DNA from: Dirofilaria immitis
Lineage: Eukaryota; Nematoda; Chromadorea; Rhabditida; Onchocercidae
NCBI GenBank assembly: GCA_024305405.1
Contig: JAKNDB010000064.1
Span: 124,001-188,000, forward strand
Reading direction: 5' to 3'
DNA length: 64,000 bases
Shown here in pieces: positions 48,251-61,427 of the stretch. The position numbers were made by a program, and so were the translations under genes. Numbering within the stretch: the first letter of the stretch is position 1; the number at the start of each line of letters is the position of its first letter. The notes beneath the pieces are model-generated. The model was not told the DNA's origin. It saw only the letters and a program-made list of their open reading frames with translations, and did not search any database.

Positions 48251-50089
48251 TTTTTCTTGCTATATTTTTTCTTCTCCTCTCTTTGCCCATTCATCTCGTT
48301 ATTATTATTTACAAAATGAGTGGGAAAGTTTTTCTTCTTTAAATAAAATATACTAAAATATTTTTAGTAAAAAATTTTTTTCAAATTTTTGCCTCTGCTT
48401 GGTGGGATTTTTGAACTTTTCAATTTTAAATTTTTATTTTTATTACTAAATTGTTTATTTCTGCGAAATGAAAAAATTATTTCCATCTTTTTTGCTATAT
48501 TATACAACTTTCATCATATATTTAATTTCACTATATATTATTCAATTCCCTCTTTAAATTCTATATTTCACTATCAAATTATCTTATATATTTTTCACTC
48601 TTCTCCCTAAACTGTTTTCTATATACTATCACTCGATTATCACTATCACTATTAATTTACAAATTGATGATTAAAAGTAATCAGTTGCCATTCGGTGTAA
48701 TAAAAAGTTAAAGAATAGAAAGATGAAAAATCGCAAAAGCAAAGAATTAATTAATTTGAAATGATTTGCGCGTTAATTTTTTTTCTTTTCTGCACAAATC
48801 ATTTCAGAGTTTTTCTCAAATTTTTTCATTTTTTTATTGGAAAAATTAATTCATTTCTCCATTTGTACTATTATTACTTTTTATCACATTTCCAGAATAT
48901 TAATTTTAATCCATTTCCAAAATGTTTACGATTAACTCTTTTCCAAATACTAATATTGATTCAGCTCTGGAATATCAGATTAATATTAGCTCATTTTTGA
49001 AAATATCTTTGCTAAATTTCATGTTTTTCGATATAAAAATTCATATTTTTGTGGATAAAAATTGGGAAAAACGTCTCGGATAATCATCATTTTTGATAAT
49101 AAGAAAATCATTACATAAAAATTAAGGAATTAAAAAGATACTCGATTCAAATTGTGATTATTTGTAAAAATCCATTGTTTTTCATGTACAATCAAGATAT
49201 TTTAATTTTCTTTATGGATCAAGAAGTTTCGGTAATGAGAGAACTAACTAGTGTATTGAATTGGCTAGGTCATTTCTTAATTCATATAAGATATAATGTA
49301 TATTATATTTTAGATTCACCTTTAAGATATATCAAAGTACATATGTCACAAATATTCATGCAGACATTAAGTGACTGACTTTATATATGAAATTTCCGGG
49401 GAAATTTCTTATTGAGAGGATTTATCAATCTATTAGTGGAACGCTACGAATCTACCATCAAACGAGACTTTAAATTAATTCAAAAATCTTATTCATTTCG
49501 AGATAACTTCTTTATTCGCCAGATTTTTTTTTAAATTTTCAGGTGACTTTACGAAATTTGATAGTGTCTAATGATTTTTCATGGAGTTCATTTTTTTACA
49601 TTTGAGGTTTTTTTTAATGTATAATTTTGAAGGTCGAGTAATTTGTTTGTTTTTTCAGTGAACTTTTTTTCCCTTTTTACTATTTTAAATTACTATTTTG
49701 GGACGTTTGTTATTGTTACATTTTCGGAGACCTATTCGAGATTAAAAATCTGAAAGATATGAGGTCTGAATTGATGGCATGTAAGTGAATAGAGTTGTAT
49801 AGAAAGTTACGGTAATTGAAAGGCCTTTATTTATATCATTGTTTTTACGATGCGTTCATAGCGAACTATTTGTGAATATTTATGCTCAAGTCTTAAATTT
49901 AATCAGAATTTCCAGCTAAAGTTTTCAGATTTTGGCTGTATTAAGGAGTTTGCCGTGCTTTCCGCATGGCTTTTATTCATTCACGTCATATCCATCGCGT
50001 GTACATGTGATTAAAACACCGTTTTCGCCGATATTTATTAACTGTATTGGATTGTTTGAAACTGAAATAATCGTACTGTTTTATTGAAC

Positions 50090-53000
50090 ATGTCTCTCGC
50101 AAGTAATTATCATTCACACAAGCCAAATGTACCCATTATCATGGAAGATGTATTTGGTTGGGTACGCGAGGGTAATACTTTTCAAGTACGAGTATGGCTT
50201 GATGATACTGAACACGATCTCAATATTGGGTAAGGTTTAAGATTCAATTTGCAGTATTCAAAATAATATTAAGATAATATAATGTCATGTTTCATTTTTC
50301 AAGTTTTTTGGCTAATAATTTATAGAACGTTGCTTCAGCAATAATCAAATTAAGTAGGCTTGACAAATGTACGTTACCAAATTTCGAACTCCGAACACGA
50401 TATTCCCAACATGACTTTTCCATTACCAAAATATTATTTATGTAATTAATATTTCAATTATAGCTATCGAAATTTTATCTAATTTTCAAATATGCTTTTC
50501 AGTAATCTATCGACTTATTCTTTTTAGCGACGATCACGCATTTTCACTACTTCACTGGGCTTCCAAAGAAGGACATGTTGCAATTGCTGAGTTACTACTT
50601 TCACGAGGAGCACGTGTAAATGCGACCAATATGGGTGACGATACAAGTTTACATCTAGCTGCCGCCCATGGAAATCGTGAAATTGTTGTGGTACGTTTTA
50701 AAGCATTATACCATAGAAATTATAATTCCAATTTTTTTAGTATTATTAATATGGTTCGACATGTTGAACTTCTTACCTTTATTTCCTAAAATGAGTGTTG
50801 GATTTCTTATGCATATCATTTTCAGGATAAATTATCTTTTTTCATTTTCATCTCCGTTCCTTCCAATTTCTCAAAATTTTTGCTTCCAGAAATTACTTAA
50901 TCGGAAAGCAGACGTAAATGTAGCAAACGAACACGGAATGACACCTCTTCATTACGCATGCTTTTGGGGTTATGTGCAAATTTGTGAGGTAATAGTGAAT
51001 TTTGCAAAGATTTGAAAGCTTCTTATTGATTTTTATCGAAGATCATTTTGTGAAATTTGTTAGCTCAATAAAATGACACTATCAGAAAAACGATATTAAT
51101 TCATATCCTGAATTCTTTTCATTTAGATGTATTTTCTATTCATATCTTTGGTAAATAGCTTTTGTAACATATTTTCTAGGATCTTATTCGAAGTGGTGCT
51201 GTAATTGGAATTTGCAATAAGAGAGGGCAAACACCACTTGATGTTTGTCAACCGCAAGCTCGCAATGCAGTTGCAGGTTCGTGGGATTTAATCTTACTGT
51301 TAATTTTTGAATAGCTTGCTTCTCTAGATTTTAATTTCAGTTCGATTTTTGAAATTTCAAATGGCTAACATTTAGTTATCCTATTTAGAAATTGCTCGAG
51401 AACATGGACAAAATATCAGTGAAAGGATACCATTCAAAGATCAAACCTGGAAAGGCACAAAAACCCGCACTAGAGATGCTACGCTTTCAAGGTTACTCCT
51501 ATTCATATTTCATTTTCTACTTTCATTATTCGCATTAAAGATAAATGCAAAATTTCCAGTATATGTTACGAGTTAAATTTAGAATTTTTTATAAAATGCA
51601 TTGTTTCTCGCTTGATAATGCTTACTGAATTGCTGACAGGTACACAGGTGTTGATATGTCATCTTTGAGTTTGTCTGTAAAAATAGCAGAATCTCATACT
51701 GGTGAACTATGGCGTGGCAAATGGCAGGGGAATGATATCGTAGCTCGAATTTTATCATTGCCTGAAGTAACTCAACGTATAAGTCGTGACTTTCAAGCTG
51801 AATTTCCTTCTTTGAGGTATGCTTTCTTTTATAATGCATTCCTTCTTATTTAATTTACTTGATTTGTAATCTTTCGTCTTTGAATTATGAATTTCTTTTT
51901 CTTCGTGATGCCTATCTTTAATTACAAATTCGAAGGATAGTATATACTGGAATCTGATTGAAGTTGAAGTTTCAAATCATAGTCTTTTCCATCTTTCGCT
52001 TGACCATTTAATATATCGGTATTTATTTCCAGACAATTTTTTTTAATTTAGAATATTTGCCCATTCCAATATATGTCCTGTGCTGGCTTGTTGTAATCAA
52101 CCGCCAAATCTTATTGTTATTAGTCAACTGATGCCATTTGGTTCACTCTATAATGTGTTGCACGAACAGACGGGTATAGTACTAATTTTTTTGCTAAGAT
52201 TAAAAAAATACATCAGTATTCATGATTTTTTCGTGTTATTGAAGTGTTTCAATTTTCTAAGCTTAGAAATTACGACCATACTTTTTATTCAAATGTTTCG
52301 TCTTTTCTGGATTAACTTTTCTCTATCTTCTTACCATCTTACTTTATTAGTTTATAATGCCTCCTATCAGGTAAGCATGTTTAAGAAAATTTCAAAACTT
52401 CATGGCTAATTTTTTCAACGTTCAGCAGTTGTCATCGACCAAGCACAAGCGACAAAGTTTGTTTTGGATATAGCGCGTGGCATGTCATTTCTTCACTCGT
52501 TAGAACCACTAATTTTGAGGTATTATCTGAGTTCAAAACATGTTGTGGTTGACGAAGATCTTACAGCAAAAATTTCAATGGCCGATACGAAATTCAGTTT
52601 TCAGGAAGTAGGCAGATTATATTCTCCAGGATGGATGTCACCGGAAGGTAAGAATTTTCATTATGAGTTGTTACATTTGGTTATTATGCCAGTGCCATTT
52701 CATTTTCTTCTTCAAAAATAGTGTTTAACTCATACTGATAGCGATGATTTTTTCTAACGCTGCGGTAGATAGAACATTTTGTAAGCTAATAAATTTTGGA
52801 TTAGAGCAAGATTTATCTGGAGCAGTTTTAATGTTAAAATTGATCAATAAATTATTTATTCTTTCTTTGCAGCCCTAAAGTATTCACCATCAGATTTAAA
52901 TATAAGAGCAGCTGATATGTGGAGTTTTGGTGTTCTTCTATGGGAATTGAATACCCGAGAAGTACCATTCTCAGATCTTTCTCCAATGGAAATCGGAATA

Positions 53001-53625
53001 AAGGTTTGTTGTTCTTATGGTTAATTTTAATTAATGTGTATTAAGATCATATTGAAGTGTGACTTTGAAAGAAGGATATTGAAATAGGACATTTCAGTTG
53101 CACTTTTAAAGATGGGAATCAAATTTGGGATTAAATTTTAAATTTAAAAATTCGGGATTTGGGATTAGATGAAATGGTTTGTCAAAATAAAATCATTGAT
53201 TGTTGGTTGAATACTTCAAAAAAAAAAAAAATTTTAAAGAGGCATTCATCTCTGGAAAGTGCGTCTTAATGAAGTTATTCCCTGGAAAAATCGCTGGAAT
53301 AAACCACAGCTTAGAAGAAAGATTTTTTATTTCTCTAACCGTTTAGTCATTATGGCCTTTTGCGATCTTCTTTTGTCGTCTGTCAAAAGAAGAATCTGAC
53401 TTTTTTTAAGAAGAGAGGAGTTTAAAGGAGGATTAAAGTCGTCAGTTTGTGAATTGGAAGATTTTTTCTTTGCAGGTTGCGCTGGAAGGGTTGCGTGTTC
53501 CATTTCCACCTGGAATATCACGGAATATGGGGCGTTTAATGAATATTTGTTTAAACGAAGATCCTGGTCGACGACCAAATTTCGATCAAATAATACCAAT
53601 ATTAGAAAAAATGGCTCAGTCCTAA
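50090..53625 (+). CDS. pat-4: Integrin-linked kinase (ILK / PAT-4)
   Basis: Adhesion pseudokinase that links integrin tails to actin through PINCH and parvin; PAT-4 is needed at C. elegans muscle attachment sites. About ten exons give about 450 residues, the usual ILK length. The ATG lies at 50090 ([13 protein letters not shown]). Ankyrin repeats (about residues 20-170, exons 50528-51276) include [23 protein letters not shown] and [11 protein letters not shown]. The kinase-like domain follows (51640-53625) with [37 protein letters not shown] and [19 protein letters not shown], ending EKMAQS and TAA at 53625. There is no HRD motif (the loop reads LILRYYLSS) and DFG is replaced by MADT, as in other ILKs. 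The lysine that contacts ATP in human ILK (VVKV) is Arg here (VARI). The frame is intact throughout. The 3' neighbour is the receptor-like gene. Confidence 0.97.
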
Positions 53626-54801
53626 TTTGGATTCCTATATAATTCTAGTCAAAATTGGTTTTGAAAAGAATTTATTCTCGATTTATTATGCGTAGTAAAT
53701 TCCTTTTGCTGAAAAAGAAATCAATGGTCAATGGTATTCTTATTTTATTTCACTAGGTTTTATTAATGCAATGATTTAATATTGCTATAAATGATTTCGA
53801 AAAAAAAATTTCATGTTTAAAAACTTAGCGACTGGTATAAGATAAGATTAGATCTATCTATGTCCATTCAAAGAATGAAATTTCGTTATTAATTTCATTT
53901 TGAAAATCTGCGCATTACTTTACTTATTTTGTGCCATTTATCCTTTTTTGCTACAATTTTCAATTATTATTTATATTGTGTATTTGTATTCCATGTTTTT
54001 AATATTGCCATTAATCTTTTATCCGGTATCGTTATTGCTGCTTTCTTTTTCCTAATTCTTCGTTTTTGTATAGCTGCAAAGAAGATGAAATTTATGTGTT
54101 ATTTTCTTAACATAGTGTTCTATGTTTATTTTGAAATAGATGTGAACTCGGAAAGACTCCAAGTCAAAGGAATTTCTAAAATTCGGTAACACCACTAAAT
54201 ATCTACATCTTCTTTTTGTCTATTTTAATAAGCGTTTTTTTTTAAATTATATATTATATGTTTATTATAAATTATATGTGCTTCCATTATTTTTCGTTTT
54301 CAAGATTTATAAAGGATTTTTACAGCGCATAACTAGTCAAGTTCATTTTTTCAGCATTTCTCCAACAATTGCAAAAATGAGAGAAAGGGAATGAATAGTG
54401 GGAGAAGTAAGAAAACGAATTGGAAAATTTAAAATTAGTTTTAGAATTTTTCGTGTTATTCCTGTATCCCTTTCTTTTCATCATCTTACTATGTCCTTTG
54501 CTAACGAAATTTTCATTATGGAAATTTTTTATTGAAGAAATATGCTGCATAATTTATCTATCTTTTCTTACTTTTTGGAAGCATTTATTTATCTAATAAA
54601 CTTTAAGATATTAGAAGAAATTTTACGATACAGAAAATGTAGTATTATGTGGCAGAAGAAAGAAAATGATGGATGGAATGATTATAGAAATGAAATTCGA
54701 GTTTAAAAACCGAAGAAAGAAATGCTGTGAATGGAAAGGAATTTTAAGTAATTCTATTTGTTAGATGTGCAATATAGTGATTAATGGTGTTTTATTAATA
54801 G

Positions 54802-54952
54802 GTGGGTCGGAATATATATCGAGCTTCTCATAGAGATCGAATTGGTACTATTGAGCTTTTTATCGGGATCGCGGTTAACTTTTTTCGACTTAAATCTCTG
54901 CTTAATGGGAGTTTGGAAATTGAGAATGACTTTATCCGGACTGATTGATCAA
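54802..54952 (+). other. Candidate internal exon of unknown gene
   Basis: 151 nt with an acceptor-like TTTTATTAATAG before it and a consensus GTAAGT donor after it. It is visibly richer in G and C than its surroundings. One frame reads through to LSGLIDQ exactly at the donor in phase 0. A second frame is open until just before the donor. It could be an upstream exon of the receptor-like gene, joined to the AAG|ATG site at 55814, or a 5' UTR exon. Confidence 0.3.
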
Positions 54953-55721
54953 GTAAGTAATATATCTGACCTATTATATTGAGTTAGTTACTTAAAATGA
55001 ATAATAATAATTTCAAAAAATTCATTCATGCGTATCGTCAATTAGTCCTAAAAAAATTAGTCCTAGTTGTAGTAAGCTTAGTGGGAATGCTTGTTTCGAA
55101 GTAGAAAAATTGGTATTAGTATACATAAGGCTTTTAGAAAGATGGGTAACAACAATTGATTGCTGATGGTTCATAATTTGCTTATTTTAAAGCCTATTTT
55201 GCCAGTTAAATTCATATTGTCTAAAGCTAGAAGCAGCTATTCTACTAAAATTGAAACCATTCATTTGAATGATAGAATATCACATATCACTGTTCCATCC
55301 TTTATCTCTGCTATTTTATAAATAATAATTTGACTTATTTTATATTTAAAATAATCTTTTATCTTATTTATAATTTTCAACAAAATATCTTTTTTATTCT
55401 TGCAACAAATCAATGAAATCTTTTTTTCCCATTATCTTTTTAATTATTCTAATCATTCAATTCGTTCAATTCATTTCTTATTTGTGGAATGATTTCTGAA
55501 TTTTGATATAATATTTTGTTGATTATAAAAATTATCAAATTATTTTAATAATTTATTGTTTTATAATTTAAAAATATACTTTTTAGAATTTTGATAAAAC
55601 AAATATTACTTAAATTTGGATTTGAATCATTTCAAAAAAATTATTTAAATTAACTTTTATTTTTAATATTTTTTGCTTCAAACTGTGATTTCATTTATTT
55701 AAATAAAATTTCGCTATAAAA

Positions 55722-55749
55722 CATATATATATATATATATATATATATT
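55722..55749. repeat. (AT)n microsatellite
   Basis: Perfect AT dinucleotide run of about 26 bp just upstream of the receptor-like gene. Confidence 0.9.
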
Positions 55750-55813
55750 GTAGAGAAGAAATCGAATATAAATTAATGATAGATATTATTTTATCATTAC
55801 TATTATCTATAAG

Positions 55814-58446
55814 ATGCCATTTTTAAAAATTGATTTCTCGACTCATAATTCAAATCGTCATTTTCAAAAACGTTTACATGCACAGGTATGTCTTTTAATA
55901 AAATTTCATTTCTAATTTTTTCTTTTTCCATTTATTTATAATATTTACTGATAATTGTATTATTGCCAAAATCGATTATAAGAATTAATATTATATGAAT
56001 GATGCAGAGTAATATTTCAAATTCCTAGACTAAATTGAATTAAATTATATTTAAATTCCTTTCTTTAAGTTTATGCGTTACTTCTGGCCAGTACAGTTAA
56101 TCCTCGGCTTACTTTGTTGTCGGATTACTTGTCTTAGACAGAAAAATCGACGACATCATTGGATAAATGAGTGTCATACGATTTTTATCACTTCATTATT
56201 AATCATTATATTATTAATTACAATCACACAATTTTATTATGGCATACGAACAGCATTTATGTAAGCTTCTCTCTGTATATTTTTATTATCATAATTATTA
56301 TCATTTATCATTTTATTCCTATCTACTATTATTTTTATTATCATCTATCACTTACATTCATTATCATCACTATTATTCTAGCTTATCAATATTTTTTTGG
56401 CATTAAACGATATTAGGAAATTTCAGAAATCCACCGGAAATAGCTATAACAATTTTGCAATTACAAGGTATCTTAAACTTATGCTTTTTAATTTATTGGG
56501 ATCGATATTTAATTGATCATAAATTACGACAACATCTTCAAGCTACATCGACTGGTATTGGTGTATTAAGACGGGAATCATCGCTTAATAATATTCATGT
56601 ATAAGTTTTATTTTACTTATACATTTTAATTTGGAATCATTTTGATCATTTTTTCCATTATCACTATTATTATCAATTTGAGATATCACTAATAATTAAA
56701 CTGATAAAATTTGAGAATCGTTAATTTTAAATTTTGATGTAAAATATAATTGTTGTTTTATGTATTTATTATTGGAAATAATAATAAAATAAAACATAAA
56801 TTTAAAACAAGTAAAATAAGATGATAAACAAAGAACAATAAAAGTAAAAATAAATAAACAAAAAAGAAAAAAACGAGGAATAAATATAAAAGTTAGGTAA
56901 GATGGAGTAAACAAAATATTTATTTATAAATAGCGAATGATAATGGATATCATTCTTCAGCTTGTTGCTATCATATTTGGCACTATTATCAGCCTATTTA
57001 TGATAATTTATAAAATTTTACGACTCATTGCTAATAATTATTCACCTGTTATAAAACTTTCATTCAATTTTAATCTACCGTATATTTTTCATTGGCTTTT
57101 TGGCGGCATATTTATTTATGTTGCATTCTCATATTCTGCTATCTATGCTGAAGTATTCAGTTTAATTAGTATTATTTGTGCTGAATATCGAGCATTAAAT
57201 GATGATTTTGCAAATGATCGTAATACCTATCAATTACCTGTAATTAGACATTATGTTACTGCTCATTGGACAATATCTCAATCACATGCATTGTTTAATC
57301 GATCACTCAGGTATGAAATATTATTATTACTGTAAATAATTTAAAAATTTTAACAAAAAATAAATCAAATTTTTAAAATAAATAGCTTAAAATAGAAATT
57401 TTATGTTAAATATAATTAGATATTTAATAATTTTGGTAATAAAAATTCTCATAAAAGTATTATCGAAGGATTAATTAATTAATTAATTGCTCAAACTAAA
57501 TTTTGAATACTTTTATATCATACGAAAGATTATTTGATGATAATTTTATCAACTTAAAATGACATTTCAAGCTTGTGGATGAGCTTTCATCTATCAACCT
57601 CAATACTTTCGTGCATATTTCTTCTTCGATCTATATCCAATCTTATCGATCAATTATTAGTATTGGAAGCGATTACTGTAGCAGTATTAATTTGTACTGT
57701 ATTGCTTATTGTAATTGTGATCTCACAGATTATCTCTTCTATTGTAATATGCTTATTATTATATCACGATATGACATATTTTCGTTATCTACTTATCGTA
57801 CTTATCACTGGTACTAGTGCTTTACAGGAGCAGGTAATTTATCATAACTTTAAAAATTTATATTTAAAATTTTATTTTTTTTTTTTTTTTTGGAATTGAT
57901 GCCTATCTATCTGCTTGTCTAATTATTTTGCATTTTTCAATTGCGTGAATATATTTCGTTCCATTAATTAATTTGCTTCCATTAATTAATTTGCATCGGT
58001 TATTAATTAAGTTTATAAATCGAGAATCGGTTTATATATAATCAACGATAATATATTTATATTTATTCTACTTTCAGACATATTCTGTAGCAATAGCATA
58101 TATTAATCATTTATATCGAAGTCCTGTAGGCATATCATTCTTTGAGATTACAATCATTGATAAGAGATTTATCGAGAAGGTTTGGATTAAAAGATCTTTG
58201 GAAAGATAAGAAGTTTTTTTTCTTTTTCTAATACTAAATAGAGCAGAAAAAAAAACTTTTATAATACCTAAGATCCATTATACCCAATGAAATGTTTATA
58301 TTATAATACAAAATAATATGAACCTATTGTTTCAGGTTACAACTATTATGCTTCTCATCTCAGCTATATATTATTTCAACAATTATGATAAATATACAAT
58401 TGATGATTGTAGTAAGATAATTCCAGCGCTAAAAGATGCAAATTAA
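55814..58446 (+). CDS. Gustatory-receptor-like multi-pass membrane protein (7tm_7 / GUR / LITE-1 type, tentative)
   Basis: Seven exons give about 435 residues with clean GT-AG junctions and no frame breaks: 55814-55885, 56070-56262, 56422-56597, 56934-57314, 57573-57832, 58077-58182 and 58337-58446. Several long hydrophobic segments are visible, among them FITSLLIIILLITITQF, VAIIFGTIISLFMII, HWLFGGIFIYVAFSYS, ITVAVLICTVLLIVIVI and a final VTTIMLLISAIYYF. The length, the intracellular N-terminus with basic residues, the absence of a signal peptide, and a last helix preceded by a short FFEITIIDKRFIEK stretch fit the insect gustatory-receptor / nematode GUR-LITE-1-EGL-47 family. The family's C-terminal TYxxxxxQF signature is not exact, so the assignment rests on architecture. 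It could be another chemoreceptor class. It may extend upstream to the candidate exon at 54802. Confidence 0.5.
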
Positions 58447-60130
58447 ATTGGAAGAATCCTGAAATCAAGCCTAAAAGCCTAGAAGAAGAAAATTAGTCAT
58501 AGACCAAATTATACTTCCATTTTACTCTAAAAACTTTGATATTGACTGATCTCATTTGTTGTTTGCTACGATAGTAAACAAATATGTATTGGCTATGTGA
58601 AAAAATAAAATATAAGTGATAATAAGTTGATTAAATTACAATATATACTGATATTTTAGATAATTAAAATTCATTCAAAATGATCGTTTTTTTTCGTTTT
58701 TTGTTTATTAAATAAATAATAAACAATAAAACTGAACTCAATTATTTTTAAGCTTTCGCATATTTAAATAAGTAATAAAAAGGGAAAAAGATAGGAAAAA
58801 GTGATAAATGATAATTTGGAAATATTCATTCATATGTAAATCTAAATAACTATAATATAACTTATCTATTAATGAAGTACAGGCGCATTTGTACTAAGCG
58901 TAAGAGTGATAAATCAACTTAATTAACTTAATTGCTGATTTAATAATTACAATAAACCAAACCAACTAATTCTCGCTTTCAAACAGGTAATTTCATAGAT
59001 GTTTTTTTTCCCATGTAATTATCGTTTAATCAATTTTGTAACAATCAATCGAATTCTTCCATTGCTTGTTTTCATATATTTCTAATAATTAAAAGAGCGT
59101 ATCAAACTTTTCTTAAATATTCAAATTTAATTTAATTTAAATAACTCATATACTCATAATTATTCACGCTATGGAAATAACAACATTACAATTATATTAC
59201 TTAAAAAAAATAAATCTTACTAGAAATTATCATCGAATAATTTTTTTTTTTATTAACGATAGATCTTTTATCAGATCGAGAATTTTTACTATGATTCACT
59301 CGAGGGTATTAATTAATTGGTTCATTCATACGTGTATGTATGTATGTATAAGCGAAATTTTCATCTAAATGATATCTAAAATGAATGATAAATAATAATT
59401 CTAGTGGACATTGTGTGATGCCTTTCTATCCATAATAAACTATCCATTATAAATTATCATAAAATCAGATAAATAATCTGATTAGAATGTATGATATTAT
59501 CAATTGTTTATATAGACTGTTTGAAAATCACATAACATTCAGATATTCATCATTGACAGATAACACATTAAAATTAAAATTTTCATTTCATCTTTATTTG
59601 ATATTTACTTCACAACTTCAAAGGGAATCTAAAACTTTATCTATTCTACCACGTAATCTGATTGCCTTAGGAAAATCCTAGAAGACAAAGTTTTTTAACT
59701 CTCGACAATAATTGGGCAATGACATCGAGAATAGAATAAAAACTTCTGACAACGTCATACTCTCCACGAAAACCATACTCCGACTTAGCCAAACGCATTG
59801 AGATAAGACTGGTTATACATCGTTGATTGCATTATCTTACATTACTTTCGCTGCATCATACACAATGTATAATTTCCCCTCTTTCTCACTTATCACTATC
59901 CCGCACACTATCTTATTTTCATTCCAATTTTTTCTCATTCAAACCCAAAGTGTTTGAGTATATCTGTTCGGTCTGCGTCTGCTGTCGTTTTCTTCCAGTA
60001 TGTAGTGAAAATGACAAGAATGAGTTGTATGGCTGGGCCAATTTGGTCCTAGCTTTGGCTTAGCTTTTCTAGAAATTTAACTAGGTTTATTTCAGGGAGC
60101 AGATTTTAAGTGCAATTTGAACTAATTCAA
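58447..60130. promoter_or_regulatory. Upstream region of histone H2A
   Basis: 1.7 kb of AT-rich intergenic DNA. Close to the H2A start there is a CCAAT box (60038-60042, within GGGCCAATTTGG) and a TTTATTTCAG acceptor-like site at about 60087-60096, so the mRNA may be trans-spliced or have a 5' UTR intron. No gene is recognised. Confidence 0.45.
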
Positions 60131-60891
60131 ATGTCGGGTCGAGGCAAAGGAGGTAAAGCTAAGTCATCAGCCAAAGCCAAGACACGTTCTAGCAGAGCTG
60201 GTCTGCAATTTCCCGTCGGTCGAATACATCGGCTGCTTCGCAAGGTTTATCATCTCTCTCTTTATTTCCAATTGAATTATTTATAAAAAAGTAGTAAATC
60301 TGATGACTGCAAATAAATGACTGTAAATATTTATTTAAGAATTGAATTATCCTATCTTCTGGCTCTTCCCTCTTCCATTTTCATATATTTATGGTAAATG
60401 TTTAATTATTCTACTATTTTCGAATAATTTTAATTTTTTGAGATGATATTCTCTGTATATTTGCATCATTCATAATTAAAATTTATGCAGGGAAATTATG
60501 CCGAACGTGTTGGCGCTGGTGCGCCAGTATATCTAGCAGCTGTGCTAGAGTACTTAGCAGCAGAAGTGCTTGAGTTAGCAGGTAATGCGGCACGTGATAA
60601 TAAAAGAGTCGTATTAATCCACGTCATCTACAATTAGCTGTACGTAATGATGAAGAATTGAACAAGCTTCTATCCGGTGTCACCATCGCCCAAGGTATCG
60701 TCATGAATTCTTGTGGTTATACGCAACAACTAGACAACTGTCTTCTTTAAAATTTTTTCCAAAATTTTAAAATTTGCTGCGCTATTACGTGATATTATAA
60801 ATTTTATTACTTTTGCATAACTTCAGGTGGTGTGTTGCCAAATATTCATGCTGTTCTGTTGCCGAAGAAGATTGCCGGTGATAAAGAGTGA
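60131..60891 (+). CDS. Histone H2A, intron-containing
   Basis: Core nucleosome histone. Three exons: [13 protein letters not shown] through GRIHRLLRK, ending near 60245; [19 protein letters not shown] through the GVTIAQ exon, about 60491-60695; and [15 protein letters not shown] to TGA at 60891. The total is about 125 residues, the canonical size, with the short GDKE end seen in nematode H2A. There is no SQ motif (so not H2A.X) and no H2A.Z-type signature. Introns, an AATAAA at 61104-61109 and the absence of a histone stem-loop after the stop suggest a polyadenylated, replication-independent copy, like C. elegans his-35. Four A at 60602-60605 leave the frame one base short right after ARDNK, so the protein as written stops after 11 wrong residues; the family frame resumes at [14 protein letters not shown]. 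Confidence 0.88.
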
Positions 60892-61427
60892 AAATGAATT
60901 TAATGGGGAATTAATGAGTTTATCGATTTCTTTTTCTAAAAGTGTTTTGCTATAAAGTGTTTTTGAATTCCCTGTGCGTTCTATTTTACAAGTTGCCAAG
61001 TCAGTAGCTCCGTATTATTTATCGACTTTTCTCTTTAATTATTATTTAGTCACAATGGTTCCATGTCCTTCAGCGTATCTGTACATTAATCAATTTCTCT
61101 TCTAATAAAATAAAAAATTTTTCAAATATTTGTTCTTGCTTGTCAGTTGTATTTTTGCAGGTATCAAAACCAGAATACATCTATCTTTCTTATGCATATA
61201 GATTTAATATTTATTTTTAGAAAACTATCTCTTATGTAGTTTATTTTCTTGATGTCTGAATATAAAATACCAGTAGAAGAATGTGCTAGTTTAGAAACCA
61301 TCTCAAAATGATCGTACTAGAATGAAATACTTCCTCGATGTCGTGAATTTCCGTAAAATCTGCTCATATTTTCAGGTTTTTGTATTAAAAAGTTCATGGT
61401 CGTTGCAGCATTTCAGTTGAATGGTAT
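60892..61427. other. H2A 3' region and DPH1 leader
   Basis: 536 bp between two plus-strand genes. It has a plus-strand AATAAA at 61104-61109, about 210 nt past the H2A stop. TTGCAGCATTTCAG ends at about 61416, 11 nt before the DPH1 ATG, which is a good candidate spliced-leader acceptor. No histone-type stem-loop is seen. Confidence 0.5.

Larger units (their letters stand above)
44778..50089. other. Long intergenic region between divergent PAN2 and ILK genes
   Basis: 5.3 kb upstream of both genes and the largest gene-free stretch in the window. It holds a 42-codon open frame at 45903-46031, a possible short exon near 46387-46431 ending at GTAACT, and the microsatellite cluster at 47151-48250. 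The rest is AT-rich without recognisable coding sequence. The last few hundred bases should contain the ILK promoter, including a GC-richer patch at 49945-50030. Confidence 0.5.
53626..55813. other. Region between ILK and the receptor-like gene
   Basis: 2.2 kb. It should hold the ILK 3' UTR and the receptor upstream region. A less AT-rich segment at 54802-54952 is bounded by TTAATAG and GTAAGT and is described separately as a candidate exon. A hydrophobic open frame at 53929-54189 looks like chance translation of T-rich DNA. An (AT)n run lies at 55722-55749. Confidence 0.5.

Noticed and set aside
53929..54189. Plus-strand hydrophobic 86-residue open frame after ILK
   Set aside because: Lies in the expected ILK 3' UTR, T-rich, no recognisable motif; probably chance.
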